Positions 8,267 through 17,202 of a DNA stretch of 64,000 nucleotides are shown piece by piece. Numbering within the stretch: the stretch's first letter is position 1; each line of letters starts with the position of its first letter. The translations under genes were made by a program, and so were the position numbers. The notes below the pieces were generated by a model. The model was not told where the DNA came from. It saw only the letters and a program-made list of their open reading frames with translations, and did not search any database. This DNA is from Micromonospora chaiyaphumensis (GTDB lineage: Bacteria > Actinomycetota > Actinomycetes > Mycobacteriales > Micromonosporaceae): positions 124,001 through 188,000 of the forward strand of contig NZ_FMCS01000004.1 in assembly GCF_900091435.1 (NCBI RefSeq). Direction: 5' to 3'.

Positions 8267-9069
8267 ACCTCCCGGCCGGCGGCGGCGGTCGAACCCTTGG
8301 ACGGCGCGGCGCTGAAACCCCGCTCCGCCGCGTACTGCTCGAGCAGCTTCCGCAGATTACGACGGCCGCGGTGCAGCCGGGACATCACGGTGCCGATCGG
8401 CGTGCCCATGATGTCGGCGACCTCCTTGTAGGAGAAGCCCTCGACGTCGGTCAGGTAGACCGCCAGGCGGAACTCCTCCGGCAACTGCTGGAGGGCCTCC
8501 TTGACGTCGCTGTCCGGCAGCCGGTCCAGCGCCTCGGTCTCCGCCGAGCGCAGCCCGCTGGACGTGTGCGACTCCGCCTCGGCGAGCTGCCAGTCGGTGA
8601 TCTCGTCCGTCGGCGCCTGCACGGGCTGGCGCTGCCGCTTCCGGTAGGAGTTGATGTAGGTGTTGGTCAGGATCCGGTACAGCCAGGCCTTCAGGTTGGT
8701 GCCCTGCTCGAACTGGTGGAAGGCCGCGTACGCCTTCAGGTACGTCTCCTGGACCAGATCCTCGGCGTCGGCCGGGTTGCGGGTCATCCGCAGCCCGGCA
8801 GCGTAGAGCTGGTCGACGAAGGGCATCGCGTCCCGCTCGAAGCGGGCCCTGCGCTCGTCCGTCTTCTCGGTCGTCAACCGCACGTCCCCTCGCGTCGGAT
8901 GCTTACTCGCCGAGGATACGCGTACCCACCTGTCGGCAGATTCACTTCCGGACTGTGTGCTGGTGCTCACGGCCGACGCCGTCGCGGGCCAGTCCGGCGC
9001 GTCGAGCAGCCCCTTGAGCCGCCGCGCGTCCCGTTCGTCCCGCTCCCGGCTCCGTGTCTCGGTCGGCAC
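8263..9069 (-). CDS. sigR: RNA polymerase sigma factor SigR/SigH (ECF)
   Basis: ECF sigma factor for the thiol-oxidative-stress regulon. Region 2 ([20 protein letters not shown], then [20 protein letters not shown]) and region 4 ([20 protein letters not shown], then [19 protein letters not shown]) are intact. From the GTG at 9069 the protein is 268 aa; from the internal GTG at 8883 ([15 protein letters not shown]) it is 206 aa, the usual size. The upstream GTG has the better ribosome-binding site (GAGGGGGG, about 6 nt) and lies just after a SigR-type promoter, so a long isoform comparable to Streptomyces sigma-R-prime is plausible. rsrA follows with a 4-nt overlap. Confidence 0.93.
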   Translation of the reverse strand: MPTETRSRERDERDARRLKGLLDAPDWPATASAVSTSTQSGSESADRWVRVSSASKHPTRGDVRLTTEKTDERRARFERDAMPFVDQLYAAGLRMTRNPADAEDLVQETYLKAYAAFHQFEQGTNLKAWLYRILTNTYINSYRKRQRQPVQAPTDEITDWQLAEAESHTSSGLRSAETEALDRLPDSDVKEALQQLPEEFRLAVYLTDVEGFSYKEVADIMGTPIGTVMSRLHRGRRNLRKLLEQYAAERGFSAAPSKGSTAAAGREV

Positions 9070-9109
9070 CGGTCACCCCCCTCGGCTGGAAAAGTCATCC
9101 GGGGGTAGT

Positions 9110-9136
9110 AACGCCCGCCGCCGGGCCGGACATTCC
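9110..9136 (-). promoter_or_regulatory. SigR-dependent autoregulatory promoter of sigR
   Basis: On the minus strand, GGAAT (9136-9132) is separated by 19 nt from GTT (9112-9110), the known SigR/SigH consensus. It lies about 40 bp upstream of the long sigR start. The same GGAAT-N19-GTT spacing occurs before mrx1 at 43583. Confidence 0.75.
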
Positions 9137-9151
9137 GTCGCCGCCCACCCG

Positions 9152-9195
9152 TTCCTGGTCCCGGCCTCGGCCGCGACCGACGCTGGGACCAGGAA
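9152..9195 (-). terminator. hairpin between hydrolase gene and sigR promoter
   Basis: Perfect 11-bp inverted repeat TTCCTGGTCCC (9152-9162) and GGGACCAGGAA (9185-9195), loop 22 nt. It probably ends the upstream hydrolase transcript before the sigR promoter. The rest of 9137-9318 shows nothing else. Confidence 0.5.
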
Positions 9196-9318
9196 GGGCC
9201 TGGGAGGGTGGCCCCGGACGCCCGAACCGGTGCGCCCGACACCACCCGTAGCAACGACCCGCCGCCACGGACGGTCACGCCGGCCCCGCGCGGCCACCGC
9301 GTGTCGCCCGGAGCCGGG

Positions 9319-9936
9319 TCAGGCCGGGAGCCAGCCGCGGGCGCGGAGCCAGTCGCGGACGACCGCCGCCGTGGCCGCCGGGTCGCCGCGGAGGTCGTGC
9401 CGCTCGCCGGGGCGGGTCACCACCTCGACGCCGGGGCCGGGCCCGGGCACCCCGAACGGGTCCCGGTCGCCGTTGACGACCAGCGTGGGCAGGCCGGTGC
9501 GCAGTTCGTCGGCCCGCGAGCGCTCCGGCCGCCCCGGCGGGTGCAGCGGGAACGCCAGCGCGACGATGCCGGCCGCGCCGACCACCCGGGCCGTGCGGCA
9601 GGCGACCCGGGCTCCGCTGGACCGGCCGCCGACCACCCAGCGGGCCGCCTCCGGATGGCGGGTGCGGAGTTCGGCCAGCACCGCCGTCCACGCCTCGTCG
9701 AGGTGTCCCGCCGGGGCGGGGGCGCGCCGGCCGGCGACCCGGTAGGGCTGGGTCACCCGGATCACGCCCGCGCCGGCGCCGACCAGCGCGTCCCGGACCG
9801 CCACGAGGTCCGGGGCGTCCACGTCGCCGCCGGCCCCGTGACCGAGCACCAGCAGGGTGGCGCCGCCGGCGGCCGGCAGGTCGGTGTGGACCCGGGCCGG
9901 CCCGCGGGGTGTCCCGATCTCGTCGTCGCGCCGCAC
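9319..9936 (-). CDS. alpha/beta-hydrolase, KANL3/Tex30-like
   Basis: 205 aa single-domain hydrolase. It has the oxyanion region LVLGHGAGGDVDAP, the nucleophile elbow GGRSSGARVA (G-x-S-x-G), a probable acid in NGDRDPFG and a histidine in ERHDLRGD. This is the KAT8-regulatory-subunit-3/dienelactone-hydrolase-like group; the substrate is unknown. The GTG start at 9936 fits the conserved N-terminus. It stands alone between the WhiB gene and sigR, all on the minus strand. Confidence 0.82.
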   Translation of the reverse strand: MRRDDEIGTPRGPARVHTDLPAAGGATLLVLGHGAGGDVDAPDLVAVRDALVGAGAGVIRVTQPYRVAGRRAPAPAGHLDEAWTAVLAELRTRHPEAARWVVGGRSSGARVACRTARVVGAAGIVALAFPLHPPGRPERSRADELRTGLPTLVVNGDRDPFGVPGPGPGVEVVTRPGERHDLRGDPAATAAVVRDWLRARGWLPA

Positions 9937-10038
9937 CGGCCCATTCTGCGCGCGACGCCGGCCGCGGCGGCCGTCAGGTGGCCGAACGCGATCGCCCGCG
10001 TTCCCCTCGGGGAGACGCGGGCGACGGCGGAACGGCTG

Positions 10039-10431
10039 TCAGCGCGCCGGCACCAGCGTGAGCAGGCGGTCACGAACGGGCGGGCCGGCCTCGTCGAGCG
10101 CGTCCGGATCCGGCTGCACCTCGCCGCGCCAGGCGACCAGCATGGCCCGCCGCTCGCGCGGTGTGGTGCCGCCCCAGACGCCGTGGCAGTCGCCCACCTC
10201 CAGGGCCCAGGCGAGGCAGGACCCCTGGACGTCGCAACTGCGGCAGAGCGCCACGGCCGCGTCGGCCGGTTCGTTGGGCGCCGGAAAGAACGTCTCCGGA
10301 TCCACGCTCTGGCAGGTCCCTCTGGTCCGCCACGCCTCGTCGTGTCGCCGCTCGCGCAGAGCCCGCAGCAGTCGCGGATCTCGCCGCGCGGCGGCCACCT
10401 CGTGCGGGCGGGGCATGCGTGCCCGTGTCAA
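10039..10431 (-). CDS. WhiB-family Fe-S transcriptional regulator
   Basis: About 130 aa. The four cluster cysteines are present (Cys40, Cys63, Cys66, Cys72 from the TTG start; CRSC and GSCLAW) and the family turn GVWGGTTPRERR follows, so it should carry a 4Fe-4S cluster and bind sigma factor region 4. An unusually long basic segment (ARRDPRLLRALRERRHDEAW) precedes the first cysteine. The TTG at 10431 is chosen for its GGAGG at 8-nt spacing; the ATG at 10416 is equally possible, and ATG 10467 lacks a ribosome-binding site. The subclass is not certain. Confidence 0.88.
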   Translation of the reverse strand: MTRARMPRPHEVAAARRDPRLLRALRERRHDEAWRTRGTCQSVDPETFFPAPNEPADAAVALCRSCDVQGSCLAWALEVGDCHGVWGGTTPRERRAMLVAWRGEVQPDPDALDEAGPPVRDRLLTLVPAR

Positions 10432-10524
10432 TACACCCACCTCCCCCGTGGGACCGGCAATGATCATGAAGGATCGATGGGTGTCATCCGCCCCGTGCGA
10501 ACAGACGCCCAACACCGGCGCTGT

Positions 10525-10554
10525 GTTCTATCGCACTTGCGGAGGCGGGGACAA
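10525..10554 (-). promoter_or_regulatory. candidate promoter of the WhiB gene
   Basis: Minus strand: TTGTCC (10554-10549), 18 nt, TAGAAC (10530-10525). This gives a leader of roughly 85 nt before the TTG start. Confidence 0.45.
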
Positions 10555-10613
10555 GGGCCTCCGGTAAACATGGCTAAACGGCCGGGCGACGTTTCAGGCG
10601 CAACCCCGGCAAA

Positions 10614-10635
10614 TCAGCACACGACAATGTGCTGA
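10614..10635 (-). terminator. terminator hairpin after the SRAP gene
   Basis: Perfect 8-bp arms TCAGCACA (10614-10621) and TGTGCTGA (10628-10635), 6-nt loop, 6 bp past the SRAP stop. Confidence 0.5.
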
Positions 10636-10641
10636 GTGTGA

Positions 10642-11349
10642 TCAGAACAGGGTCATTTCCGTGTCGGCCTCCGCACGTGCCAGCGGGACCCGGGCGGTCA
10701 GCTCCGGGCCGTCGTTGCGGACGTCGCCGACCGCCGGCGAGACCGGGCGGATCTCCAGCCCCGCGAGCCAGGCCGGGGCGGGCGGCGCGAGCAGCGCCTC
10801 GGGCTCGGTGGTGGGGCCGAGCCAGGACGCCCAGCGCTCCCGGGGCAGCAGCAGCGGCATGCGGTCGTGCACCTCGGCCAGCTCGCCGACCGCCGCGGTG
10901 GTCAGCACGCTGAAGGTGAGCCGGGCCGCGCCGGCCGGCTCCCAGAGCGACCAGATGCCGGCGAAGGCCAGCACCGAGCCGTCGCGCGGGGTCATGAAGT
11001 AGGGCTGCCGCCGGCCGTCGGCCTGCCGGACCCACTCGTACCAGCCGTCGGCCGGGACCAGGCAGCGCCGGCGGGCGAACGACGACGCGTACGCCCGGCT
11101 GGTGGCGACGGTCTCCACCCGCGCGTTGATCATGCGGGCGGCGCCCCCGGCGGTGCGGGACCAGTGCGGGACCAGCCCCCAGCGGCCGACGGAGAGCAGC
11201 CGGTGCCCCTCCGGAGCCAGCCGGACCAGCGGCACGGGATCGGTCGGGGCGACGTTGAAGTCCGGGCCGACCCCGCCGGTCTCGTCGGACGACTCGAACA
11301 GCGCGCTCAGGTCGCCCGCGCTCCGGGTCGTCGCGTACCTCCCGCACAT
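10642..11349 (-). CDS. SRAP-domain abasic-site crosslinking protein (YedK/HMCES)
   Basis: 235 aa. It starts MCGRYA, where Cys2, exposed after Met removal, forms the covalent link to abasic sites in single-stranded DNA. Other family residues are seen: FNVAPTDPVPLVR, MINARVET (Asn), LVPADGWYEW (Glu) and VHDRMPLLL (His). It acts in the cytosol to shield abasic sites at replication forks. The length is typical. The ATG at 11349 must be the start because Cys2 has to be N-terminal. It is divergent from aroA. Confidence 0.95.
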   Translation of the reverse strand: MCGRYATTRSAGDLSALFESSDETGGVGPDFNVAPTDPVPLVRLAPEGHRLLSVGRWGLVPHWSRTAGGAARMINARVETVATSRAYASSFARRRCLVPADGWYEWVRQADGRRQPYFMTPRDGSVLAFAGIWSLWEPAGAARLTFSVLTTAAVGELAEVHDRMPLLLPRERWASWLGPTTEPEALLAPPAPAWLAGLEIRPVSPAVGDVRNDGPELTARVPLARAEADTEMTLF

Positions 11350-11451
11350 GGCGCCAACGCTAACCCGCCGCCCGCGTTCCGGCTGTCCCGCCAACCGGGA
11401 GCAGGCACGACGGGCGGTTCCACCGGCCAGCGGGGTTGGCAGAATGTAAGC

Positions 11452-12753
11452 GTGGGGAATCTGACCGCGACGCGTCCGCCGCAGCCGTGGACCGCGCCGA
11501 CCGCGAGCGACCCGGTCGCCGCGACGCTGCGCCTGCCCGGCTCCAAGTCGATGACCGCCCGGGCCCTGGTGCTCGGCGCGCTGGCCAGCGGCCCGTCGAC
11601 GCTCGACCGGCCGCTGCGCGCCCGCGACACCGAGTTGATGGCCGGCGGCCTGCGCGAGCTGGGCGCGCACATGTCGGTCTCCGACGACGACCGCTGGCTC
11701 GTCCGGCCGCACCCGCTGGTCGGCCCGGCGCACGTCGACGTCGGCCTGGCCGGCACGGTGATGCGGTTCCTGCCGCCGGTGGCCGGCCTGGCCGAGGGCC
11801 GGGTCACCTTCGACGGCGACCCGCACGCCCGGACCCGCCCGCTCGGCCCGCTGATCGGCGCGCTGCGCTCCCTCGGTGTCCGCGTCGACGCCCCGCCCAC
11901 CGGCAGCCTGCCGCTGGCCGTCCTCGGCGCCGGCCGGGTCGCCGGCGGCGAGGTGGTCATCGACGCCTCCGCCTCGAGCCAGCTCGTCTCCGGGCTGCTG
12001 CTGGCCGCGCCCCGCTTCGACCGGGGCGTGGTGGTCCGGCACGAGGGGCCGCCGGTGCCGTCCGCACCGCACCTGCGGATGACCGTGCAGATGCTGCGTG
12101 CCGCCGGCGCCGCGGTCGACGACACCACGCCCGACGTCTGGGCGGTCGAGCCCGGGCCGCTGACCGGGCGCGGCTGGGAGATCGAGCCGGACCTCTCCGG
12201 AGCGGCGCCGTTCTTCGCCGCCGCCCTGGTCACCGGCGGTGAGGTGACCCTCCAGGGCTGGCCGCGCAGCAGCCTCCAGCCGGTCGAGCAGCTGCGCGGG
12301 CTGCTGCACCGGATGGGCGGCGAGGTGACGCTGGGCACCGCCGGGCTGACCGTCCGGGGCACCGGCACGGTCCGCGGGCTGGACGCCGACCTGTCCGACG
12401 TCGGCGAGCTGACCCCGGTGCTGACCGCGCTGGCCATGCTCGCCGACTCCCCGTCCCGGCTCACCGGCGTGGGGCACATCCGGGGGCACGAGACCGACCG
12501 GGTCGCCGCCCTGGCCAAGGAGTTCACGGCGCTGGGCGCCGACCTCACCGAGACCACCGACGGGCTGGAGATCCGGCCCCGACCGCTGCGCGGCGGGACC
12601 TTCCGCACCTACGACGACCACCGGATGGCGCACGCCGCGGCGGTGGCCGGGCTGGCCGTCCCCGGCATCGAGGTCGACGACGTCTCGTGCACCTCGAAGA
12701 CCATGCCGGAGTTCCCGGCACTATGGTCGGGGATGGTGACCGGCAAGAGCTGA
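11452..12753 (+). CDS. aroA: 3-phosphoshikimate 1-carboxyvinyltransferase (EPSP synthase)
   Basis: 433 aa; joins shikimate-3-phosphate and PEP in aromatic amino-acid synthesis. Signatures: LPGSKSMTARALVLGALASG (S3P-binding Lys/Ser), GLAGTVMRFLPPVAGLA, DPHARTRPLGPL, and the C-terminal RTYDDHRMAHAAA and SCTSKTMPEFP. The GTG at 11452 follows AGAATGTAAGC, with no strong ribosome-binding site. It is followed 15 bp later by rsgA, the same order as in M. tuberculosis. Confidence 0.96.
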   Translation: MGNLTATRPPQPWTAPTASDPVAATLRLPGSKSMTARALVLGALASGPSTLDRPLRARDTELMAGGLRELGAHMSVSDDDRWLVRPHPLVGPAHVDVGLAGTVMRFLPPVAGLAEGRVTFDGDPHARTRPLGPLIGALRSLGVRVDAPPTGSLPLAVLGAGRVAGGEVVIDASASSQLVSGLLLAAPRFDRGVVVRHEGPPVPSAPHLRMTVQMLRAAGAAVDDTTPDVWAVEPGPLTGRGWEIEPDLSGAAPFFAAALVTGGEVTLQGWPRSSLQPVEQLRGLLHRMGGEVTLGTAGLTVRGTGTVRGLDADLSDVGELTPVLTALAMLADSPSRLTGVGHIRGHETDRVAALAKEFTALGADLTETTDGLEIRPRPLRGGTFRTYDDHRMAHAAAVAGLAVPGIEVDDVSCTSKTMPEFPALWSGMVTGKS

Positions 12754-12768
12754 CGACGGGGGGACGTC

Positions 12769-13905
12769 CTGGCGACGAAGCGGCGGGAGTACGACGAGGA
12801 CGACGTCCGGGTGCGACCCGGCAAATCGTCACGTCCGCGCACGCGCACCCGGCCCCGGCACGAGGACGCCGTCGACGGGTTCGTGATCGCCGTGGACCGG
12901 GGCCGCTACACCTGCGTGCTCCCCGACGCCGGGCCGGCCGACCCGACCGTCACCGCCATGCGGGCCCGCGAGCTGGGCCGCAAGTCGGTGGTGGTGGGCG
13001 ACCGGGTGAGCCTGGTCGGCGACACCTCGGGCGCCCCCGGCGCGCTGGCGCGGATCGTCCGGATCGCCGAGCGCCGGTCGGTGCTGCGGCGCACCGCCGA
13101 GGACGACGCCACCACCGCCGAGGGGCGCCTCGAACGGGTGGTCGTGGCGAACGCCGACCAGCTCGTGATCGTCAGCGCGCTCGCGGACCCACCACCGCGC
13201 ACCGGGTTCATCGACCGCTGCCTGGTGGCCGCGTACGACGCCGACATCGAGCCGCTGCTCTGCCTCACCAAGGCCGATCTGGCCGGCCCGGAGGCGGTGC
13301 TCGGCTACTACACCGAGCTGGAGCTGCCGTACGTGCTGATCCGGCCGGACTCCGACCTGGCCGCGCTGCGCGCGCTGCTCGCCGGGCGGGTCTCGGTGCT
13401 GGTGGGGCACTCCGGGGTGGGCAAGTCGACGCTGGTCAACCGCCTCGTCCCCGAGGCCGACCGGGCGGTCGGCACGGTCAGCGCGATCGGCCGGGGCCGG
13501 CACACCTCGACCAGCGCCGTGGCGCTCCGGCTGCCCCCGCAACCTCACGGCAGCTCCAGCCCGGCGCGTCCGGCGCCGGGCGGCGACCTGGAGCCGCCGG
13601 AGACGGCCGGGGACCCGGGCTGGATCATCGACACCCCGGGCGTCCGCAGCTTCGGGCTGGCGCACGTCTCCGCCGAGAGCCTGCTGCACGGCTTCCCCGA
13701 CCTCGTCGAGGCCACGGTCGACTGCCCGGCCAACTGCCAGCACACCGCCGAGGAGGCGGACTGCGCGCTGGACGCCTGGGTGGCCGCCGGCAAGGCGGAC
13801 CCGCGCCGGCTGGCCTCGTACCGCCGGCTGCTGGCCTCCCGTAGCGGCGAGAGCGACCCGCGCGAGCCGGAGCGGAACCCGGGCGACCCGCTCGCCGGTT
13901 CCTGA
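12769..13905 (+). CDS. rsgA: ribosome small-subunit-dependent GTPase RsgA
   Basis: 378 aa circularly permuted GTPase (G4-G1-G3) that matures the 30S subunit. It has an OB fold at about 35-115, G4 LTKADL, G1 GHSGVGKSTLVNRL, G3 IIDTPGVRSFG, and a C-terminal zinc knuckle CPANCQHTAEEADC. The conserved basic N-terminus (KRREYDEDDVRVRPGKSSRP) extends upstream of the first GTG (12811). The aroA stop is in frame at 12751-12753, so the only codon with a ribosome-binding site (GGGGGG, 5 nt) in the right place is a CTG at 12769. A CTG start is therefore proposed; the conservative alternative is 12811. Confidence 0.9.
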   Translation: MATKRREYDEDDVRVRPGKSSRPRTRTRPRHEDAVDGFVIAVDRGRYTCVLPDAGPADPTVTAMRARELGRKSVVVGDRVSLVGDTSGAPGALARIVRIAERRSVLRRTAEDDATTAEGRLERVVVANADQLVIVSALADPPPRTGFIDRCLVAAYDADIEPLLCLTKADLAGPEAVLGYYTELELPYVLIRPDSDLAALRALLAGRVSVLVGHSGVGKSTLVNRLVPEADRAVGTVSAIGRGRHTSTSAVALRLPPQPHGSSSPARPAPGGDLEPPETAGDPGWIIDTPGVRSFGLAHVSAESLLHGFPDLVEATVDCPANCQHTAEEADCALDAWVAAGKADPRRLASYRRLLASRSGESDPREPERNPGDPLAGS

Positions 13906-13965
13906 CCGGCGGAACCCGGGCCACCCGGCGGTCGGGGCGGCCCGGGCGTCGCTAGCGTGTCCGGC

Positions 13966-14784
13966 ATGACCGGGTACGCCGACGACCTCGCCCTCGCCCA
14001 CCGGCTCGCCGACGCCGCCGACGCGGTCGCCACGGCCCGGTTCCGCGCCCTCGACCTGCGGGTCGAGTCGAAGCCCGACCTGACCCCGGTCTCCGACGCG
14101 GACACCGCCGTGGAGCGGGAGATCCGCGCCCTGCTGGCCACCCACCGCCCCGGCGACGGCCTGCTCGGCGAGGAGTACGGCGAGCAGCCCGCCACCGGCC
14201 CCGACGGGCGGCGCTGGGTCGTCGACCCGATCGACGGCACCAAGAACTTCGTCCGGGGCGTACCCGTGTGGGCCACCCTGATCGCGCTGCTGGAGGGTGA
14301 CCGGCCGGTGCTCGGCCTGGTGTCCGCCCCGGCGCTGCACCGGCGCTGGTGGGCGGCCCGCGGCGCGGGCGCCTTCGCCGGGCCCGACGCGGCCTCCGGC
14401 ACGCCGATCCGGGTCTCCGGGGTGACCACCCTGGCCGACGCCAGCTTCTGCTACTCCTCGCTGACCGGCTGGGAGGAGGCCGGCCGGCTGGACGCGGTGC
14501 TCCAGATCATGCGGGACGCCTGGCGCAGCCGGGCCTACGGCGACTTCTACGGCTACATGCTGCTGGCCGAGGGGGCACTGGACGTGATGGTGGAGCCGGA
14601 ACTGTCGCTCTGGGACATCGCCGCGCTGGTCCCGATCGTCACCGAGGCCGGCGGCACGGTCACCGACCTGGCCGGGCGGCCGGCCCCGGCCGGTGACGGC
14701 TCGGGCGACCACAGCGCCGTCGCCAGCAACGGCGCGCTGCACGACGACATCCTGGCCCGGCTCGACCGGCCGGCCGCGCGCTGA
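13966..14784 (+). CDS. hisN: histidinol-phosphatase, inositol-monophosphatase family
   Basis: 272 aa. Mg-dependent IMPase-fold phosphatase. Metal ligands: GEEYGE, then WVVDPIDGTKNFVRG, and late ELSLWDIAALVPIVTEAGG. Actinobacterial proteins of this type carry out the histidinol-phosphate step of histidine synthesis. The ATG at 13966 is chosen over a GTG 9 nt upstream. No other his genes are nearby, so the assignment rests on family resemblance; a general inositol or sugar monophosphatase is possible. Confidence 0.85.
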   Translation: MTGYADDLALAHRLADAADAVATARFRALDLRVESKPDLTPVSDADTAVEREIRALLATHRPGDGLLGEEYGEQPATGPDGRRWVVDPIDGTKNFVRGVPVWATLIALLEGDRPVLGLVSAPALHRRWWAARGAGAFAGPDAASGTPIRVSGVTTLADASFCYSSLTGWEEAGRLDAVLQIMRDAWRSRAYGDFYGYMLLAEGALDVMVEPELSLWDIAALVPIVTEAGGTVTDLAGRPAPAGDGSGDHSAVASNGALHDDILARLDRPAAR

Positions 14785-14811
14785 CCCGCCGGTAACCTCT
14801 ATCCTCGCCAG

Positions 14812-15711
14812 GTGGTGTCCTCCGGTTGGTGCTTCCTGGCGGCGATGATCGTCGCGTACGGCTTCGCCAATCTCCTCCAGTCGGTGGCCGCGGCGCGGAC
14901 CACCGTGCACCACACCTTCGACCCCGGGCTGCTGCTCCGGCTGGTCGGCCACCGCACCTACCTGGTCGGGCTCTCCTGCCAGGTCGTCGGCTTCGTGCTG
15001 GCCTTCCTGGCCCGCCGGGACCTGCCGCTGTTCCTGGTCCAGGCCAGCGTGGCGGCCGGGCTGGGGGTGACCGCCGTGCTCGGCGTGCTGGTGCTCAAGT
15101 GGCGCCTGCCGGCCGCCGAGGTGGCGCTGCTGGTCCTCCTGTTCGGCGGGATCATCGCGCTGGTGCTGTCCGCCGAGCCGGCGCCGTCCCGGCAACTCGG
15201 CACCGCCGGGCTCGTCGGCCTGGCGGTGGCGCTCGGGGTGATCGCCGTGCTCGGCTTCTTCGCCGCCCGGCTGCACGGCGCACCCGGCTCGGTGGCGCTG
15301 GGCTCGCTGGCCGGGATGGCGTTCTCCGCCGCCGCGGTGGCGGCCCGGCCGCTCGCCTCTGCCGACTCGGCTGAGGCGTTCGTCCGCGACCCGCTGCTCT
15401 ACCTGCTGATCGCCCACTCGGTGGTCGGCCAGCTCCTGCTCGGCCTGGCCATGCAGCGCGGCTCCACGACCGCCGCCGTGGCCGCCATGGACGCCGCCGG
15501 GGCGGTGCCTGCGGCCGTCATCGGCCTGCTGCTGCTCAACGACAAGATCTGGCCGGGGCGGGAGTGGCTGGCCGGGGTCGGCTTCCTCGCCACGCTGGCC
15601 GCGGTGGTCGGCCTGACCCGGTACGCCGAACCGCAGCACCACCACGCGGTGGCCCGGAACCGGGAGCCCGCCATGATCCGTGCCGGCTCGGCCGTCCGCG
15701 CCCGGCGCTGA
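14812..15711 (+). CDS. DMT/EamA-like multispanning membrane protein
   Basis: 299 aa with about nine or ten hydrophobic segments (for example CFLAAMIVAYGFANLLQSVA, VALLVLLFGGIIALVLSA, LGVIAVLGFFAARL). The C-terminal half has the drug/metabolite transporter style of Gly/Ala-rich helices (AAVAAMDAAGAVPAAVIGLLLL) and ends in a short basic cytosolic tail. Its substrate cannot be read. The stop lies 2 bp from the end of the convergent glycosyltransferase gene. The start is GTG 14812. Confidence 0.75.
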   Translation: MVSSGWCFLAAMIVAYGFANLLQSVAAARTTVHHTFDPGLLLRLVGHRTYLVGLSCQVVGFVLAFLARRDLPLFLVQASVAAGLGVTAVLGVLVLKWRLPAAEVALLVLLFGGIIALVLSAEPAPSRQLGTAGLVGLAVALGVIAVLGFFAARLHGAPGSVALGSLAGMAFSAAAVAARPLASADSAEAFVRDPLLYLLIAHSVVGQLLLGLAMQRGSTTAAVAAMDAAGAVPAAVIGLLLLNDKIWPGREWLAGVGFLATLAAVVGLTRYAEPQHHHAVARNREPAMIRAGSAVRARR

Positions 15712-15713
15712 GG

Positions 15714-16967
15714 TCAGGCCGCCTCGACGGGGCCGCGCTGCTCGGCGGCCACCTCGACGGGGCGCGGGGTCTCGACGACCGGCTCGGCCGGCTTCCGCCG
15801 CCCGATCACCCGCTCGTAGAGCCGCTCCAGCGCGCCCGCCGTGCGTTCCCAGGTGTAGCTGCACCGGACCCGGTCCACGGCGGCGTGCCCGTACGCGAAC
15901 CGCCCGGCGTTGTCGGCCAGGATCCGGCGCAGGGTGACCCCGAGGGTGCGCACATCCCCGGGTGGCACCAGCTTGCCGGTCACCTCGTCGACCACCGCGT
16001 CCGCGATGCCGCCCATGGCGTAGCCGACCACCGGGACGCCGCAGGCCATCGCCTCCAGCGACACCCGCCCGGCGGAGGAGTAGTGCGGGGTGCAGGCGAC
16101 CACGTCGGCGGAGCGGTACCAGGTGGCCATCTGGTCGTGCGGGACCGCGCCGACCAGCTTCACCTGCTCGCCCACCCCGGTCCGCTCGGCCAGCTCGCGC
16201 AGCCGGCGCGCCTCGGCGTGGTCGGCGAGCTGCTCGGCCGGCGGGCCACCGGCGATCACCAGCTCGGCGTCACCGACCAGCCGCATGGCGCGGATCAGGT
16301 CCTCCTGGCCGTGCCCGGCCGCGAGCCCGCCGACGGAGAGGATGCGCGCCCGCTGGTCGCGGGGAGCCGCCTCGCCGTCCGGGTGGAACTGGGCGGTGTC
16401 CACCCCGGTCGGCACCATGGCCACCGAGGTGCGCTGGAGTCCCATCCGGGTCAGCTCGTCGACCTCGTCGTTGCACTGGGCCACCGCGATGTCCACGGCC
16501 CGGGTCAGCGCCCGTTCCAGGGGGATCCGCTCCCCCGGCCCGTCGTACCGCCGGCCGAGGTGGCGCAGCTGCTCGACGCCGAGGGAGTGGAAGGTCTGCA
16601 CGACCGGGATGTCGGTCTCGCGGACGGCGTGGGCCGCGGCCAGCCCGCCGACCCAGTAGTGCCCGTGCACCACCTCGGGGGCCCAGGCACCGGACCATTC
16701 CTGCGCCAGCCAGCGGCCGAACTCGGTGACGAACGGCACCAGCTCGGCGGTGGGCAGCGGGGCGGGCGGGCCGACGGGGACCCGCTCCAGGTGGTAGCCG
16801 TCCACGTCGACGGACTCCTGGCCCCGCGCGTCGCGGCGCTCGTACACCCGGACGTCGTGGCCCCGTGCGGCGAGCTCGGCCGCCACCCGCGCGATGTGCT
16901 GGTGCGTCCCGACGGTGGGACCGTCGAGGGACGGGCCGGCGTGCGCGCACACAAGGCCGACGCGCAT
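15714..16967 (-). CDS. family-4 glycosyltransferase (GT-B fold)
   Basis: 417 aa. N-terminal acceptor domain starting MRVGLVCAHAGPSLDGPTVG, then the nucleotide-sugar domain with ILSVGGLAAGHGQEDLIRAM, VKLVGAVPHDQM, ADVVACTPHYSSAGRVSLEA and MACGVPVVGYAMGGIADAV, the GT4 E-x7-E region. It would transfer a sugar from a nucleotide donor to an unknown acceptor. An ATG start with GGAGGTG just upstream (ATGGAGGTGCACC) is clear. The C-terminal 30 residues are a low-complexity tail. It is divergent from the SDR gene over about 235 bp. Confidence 0.85.
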   Translation of the reverse strand: MRVGLVCAHAGPSLDGPTVGTHQHIARVAAELAARGHDVRVYERRDARGQESVDVDGYHLERVPVGPPAPLPTAELVPFVTEFGRWLAQEWSGAWAPEVVHGHYWVGGLAAAHAVRETDIPVVQTFHSLGVEQLRHLGRRYDGPGERIPLERALTRAVDIAVAQCNDEVDELTRMGLQRTSVAMVPTGVDTAQFHPDGEAAPRDQRARILSVGGLAAGHGQEDLIRAMRLVGDAELVIAGGPPAEQLADHAEARRLRELAERTGVGEQVKLVGAVPHDQMATWYRSADVVACTPHYSSAGRVSLEAMACGVPVVGYAMGGIADAVVDEVTGKLVPPGDVRTLGVTLRRILADNAGRFAYGHAAVDRVRCSYTWERTAGALERLYERVIGRRKPAEPVVETPRPVEVAAEQRGPVEAA

Positions 16968-17098
16968 GGTGCACCTCCATGCGTTCTCGCGAGCGGTGGG
17001 TCCTCCGGTCAGAGGGTCCCATTAACCCGGCCCCGGTGCGCCGAAACCTGGCAGATCGGGAGCGGACCGGCGGACCGTCGCACGGACGGGACAGCGCG

Positions 17099-17135
17099 GC
17101 CCGGTCGGGTTCGTGTCAATCTGCCCCGACCGGGC
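17099..17135. repeat. inverted repeat in the GT/SDR divergent region
   Basis: Perfect 11-bp arms GCCCGGTCGGG (17099-17109) and CCCGACCGGGC (17125-17135), about 70 bp before the SDR start. It could be an operator or leader hairpin. The rest of 16968-17202 shows no gene. Confidence 0.4.
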
Positions 17136-17202
17136 GCCCGGCAACCGTGATCCGGGCGACTCCGTCGGCATGACCCGGCCGGACCGGGGGTACCGGCGGA
17201 GA

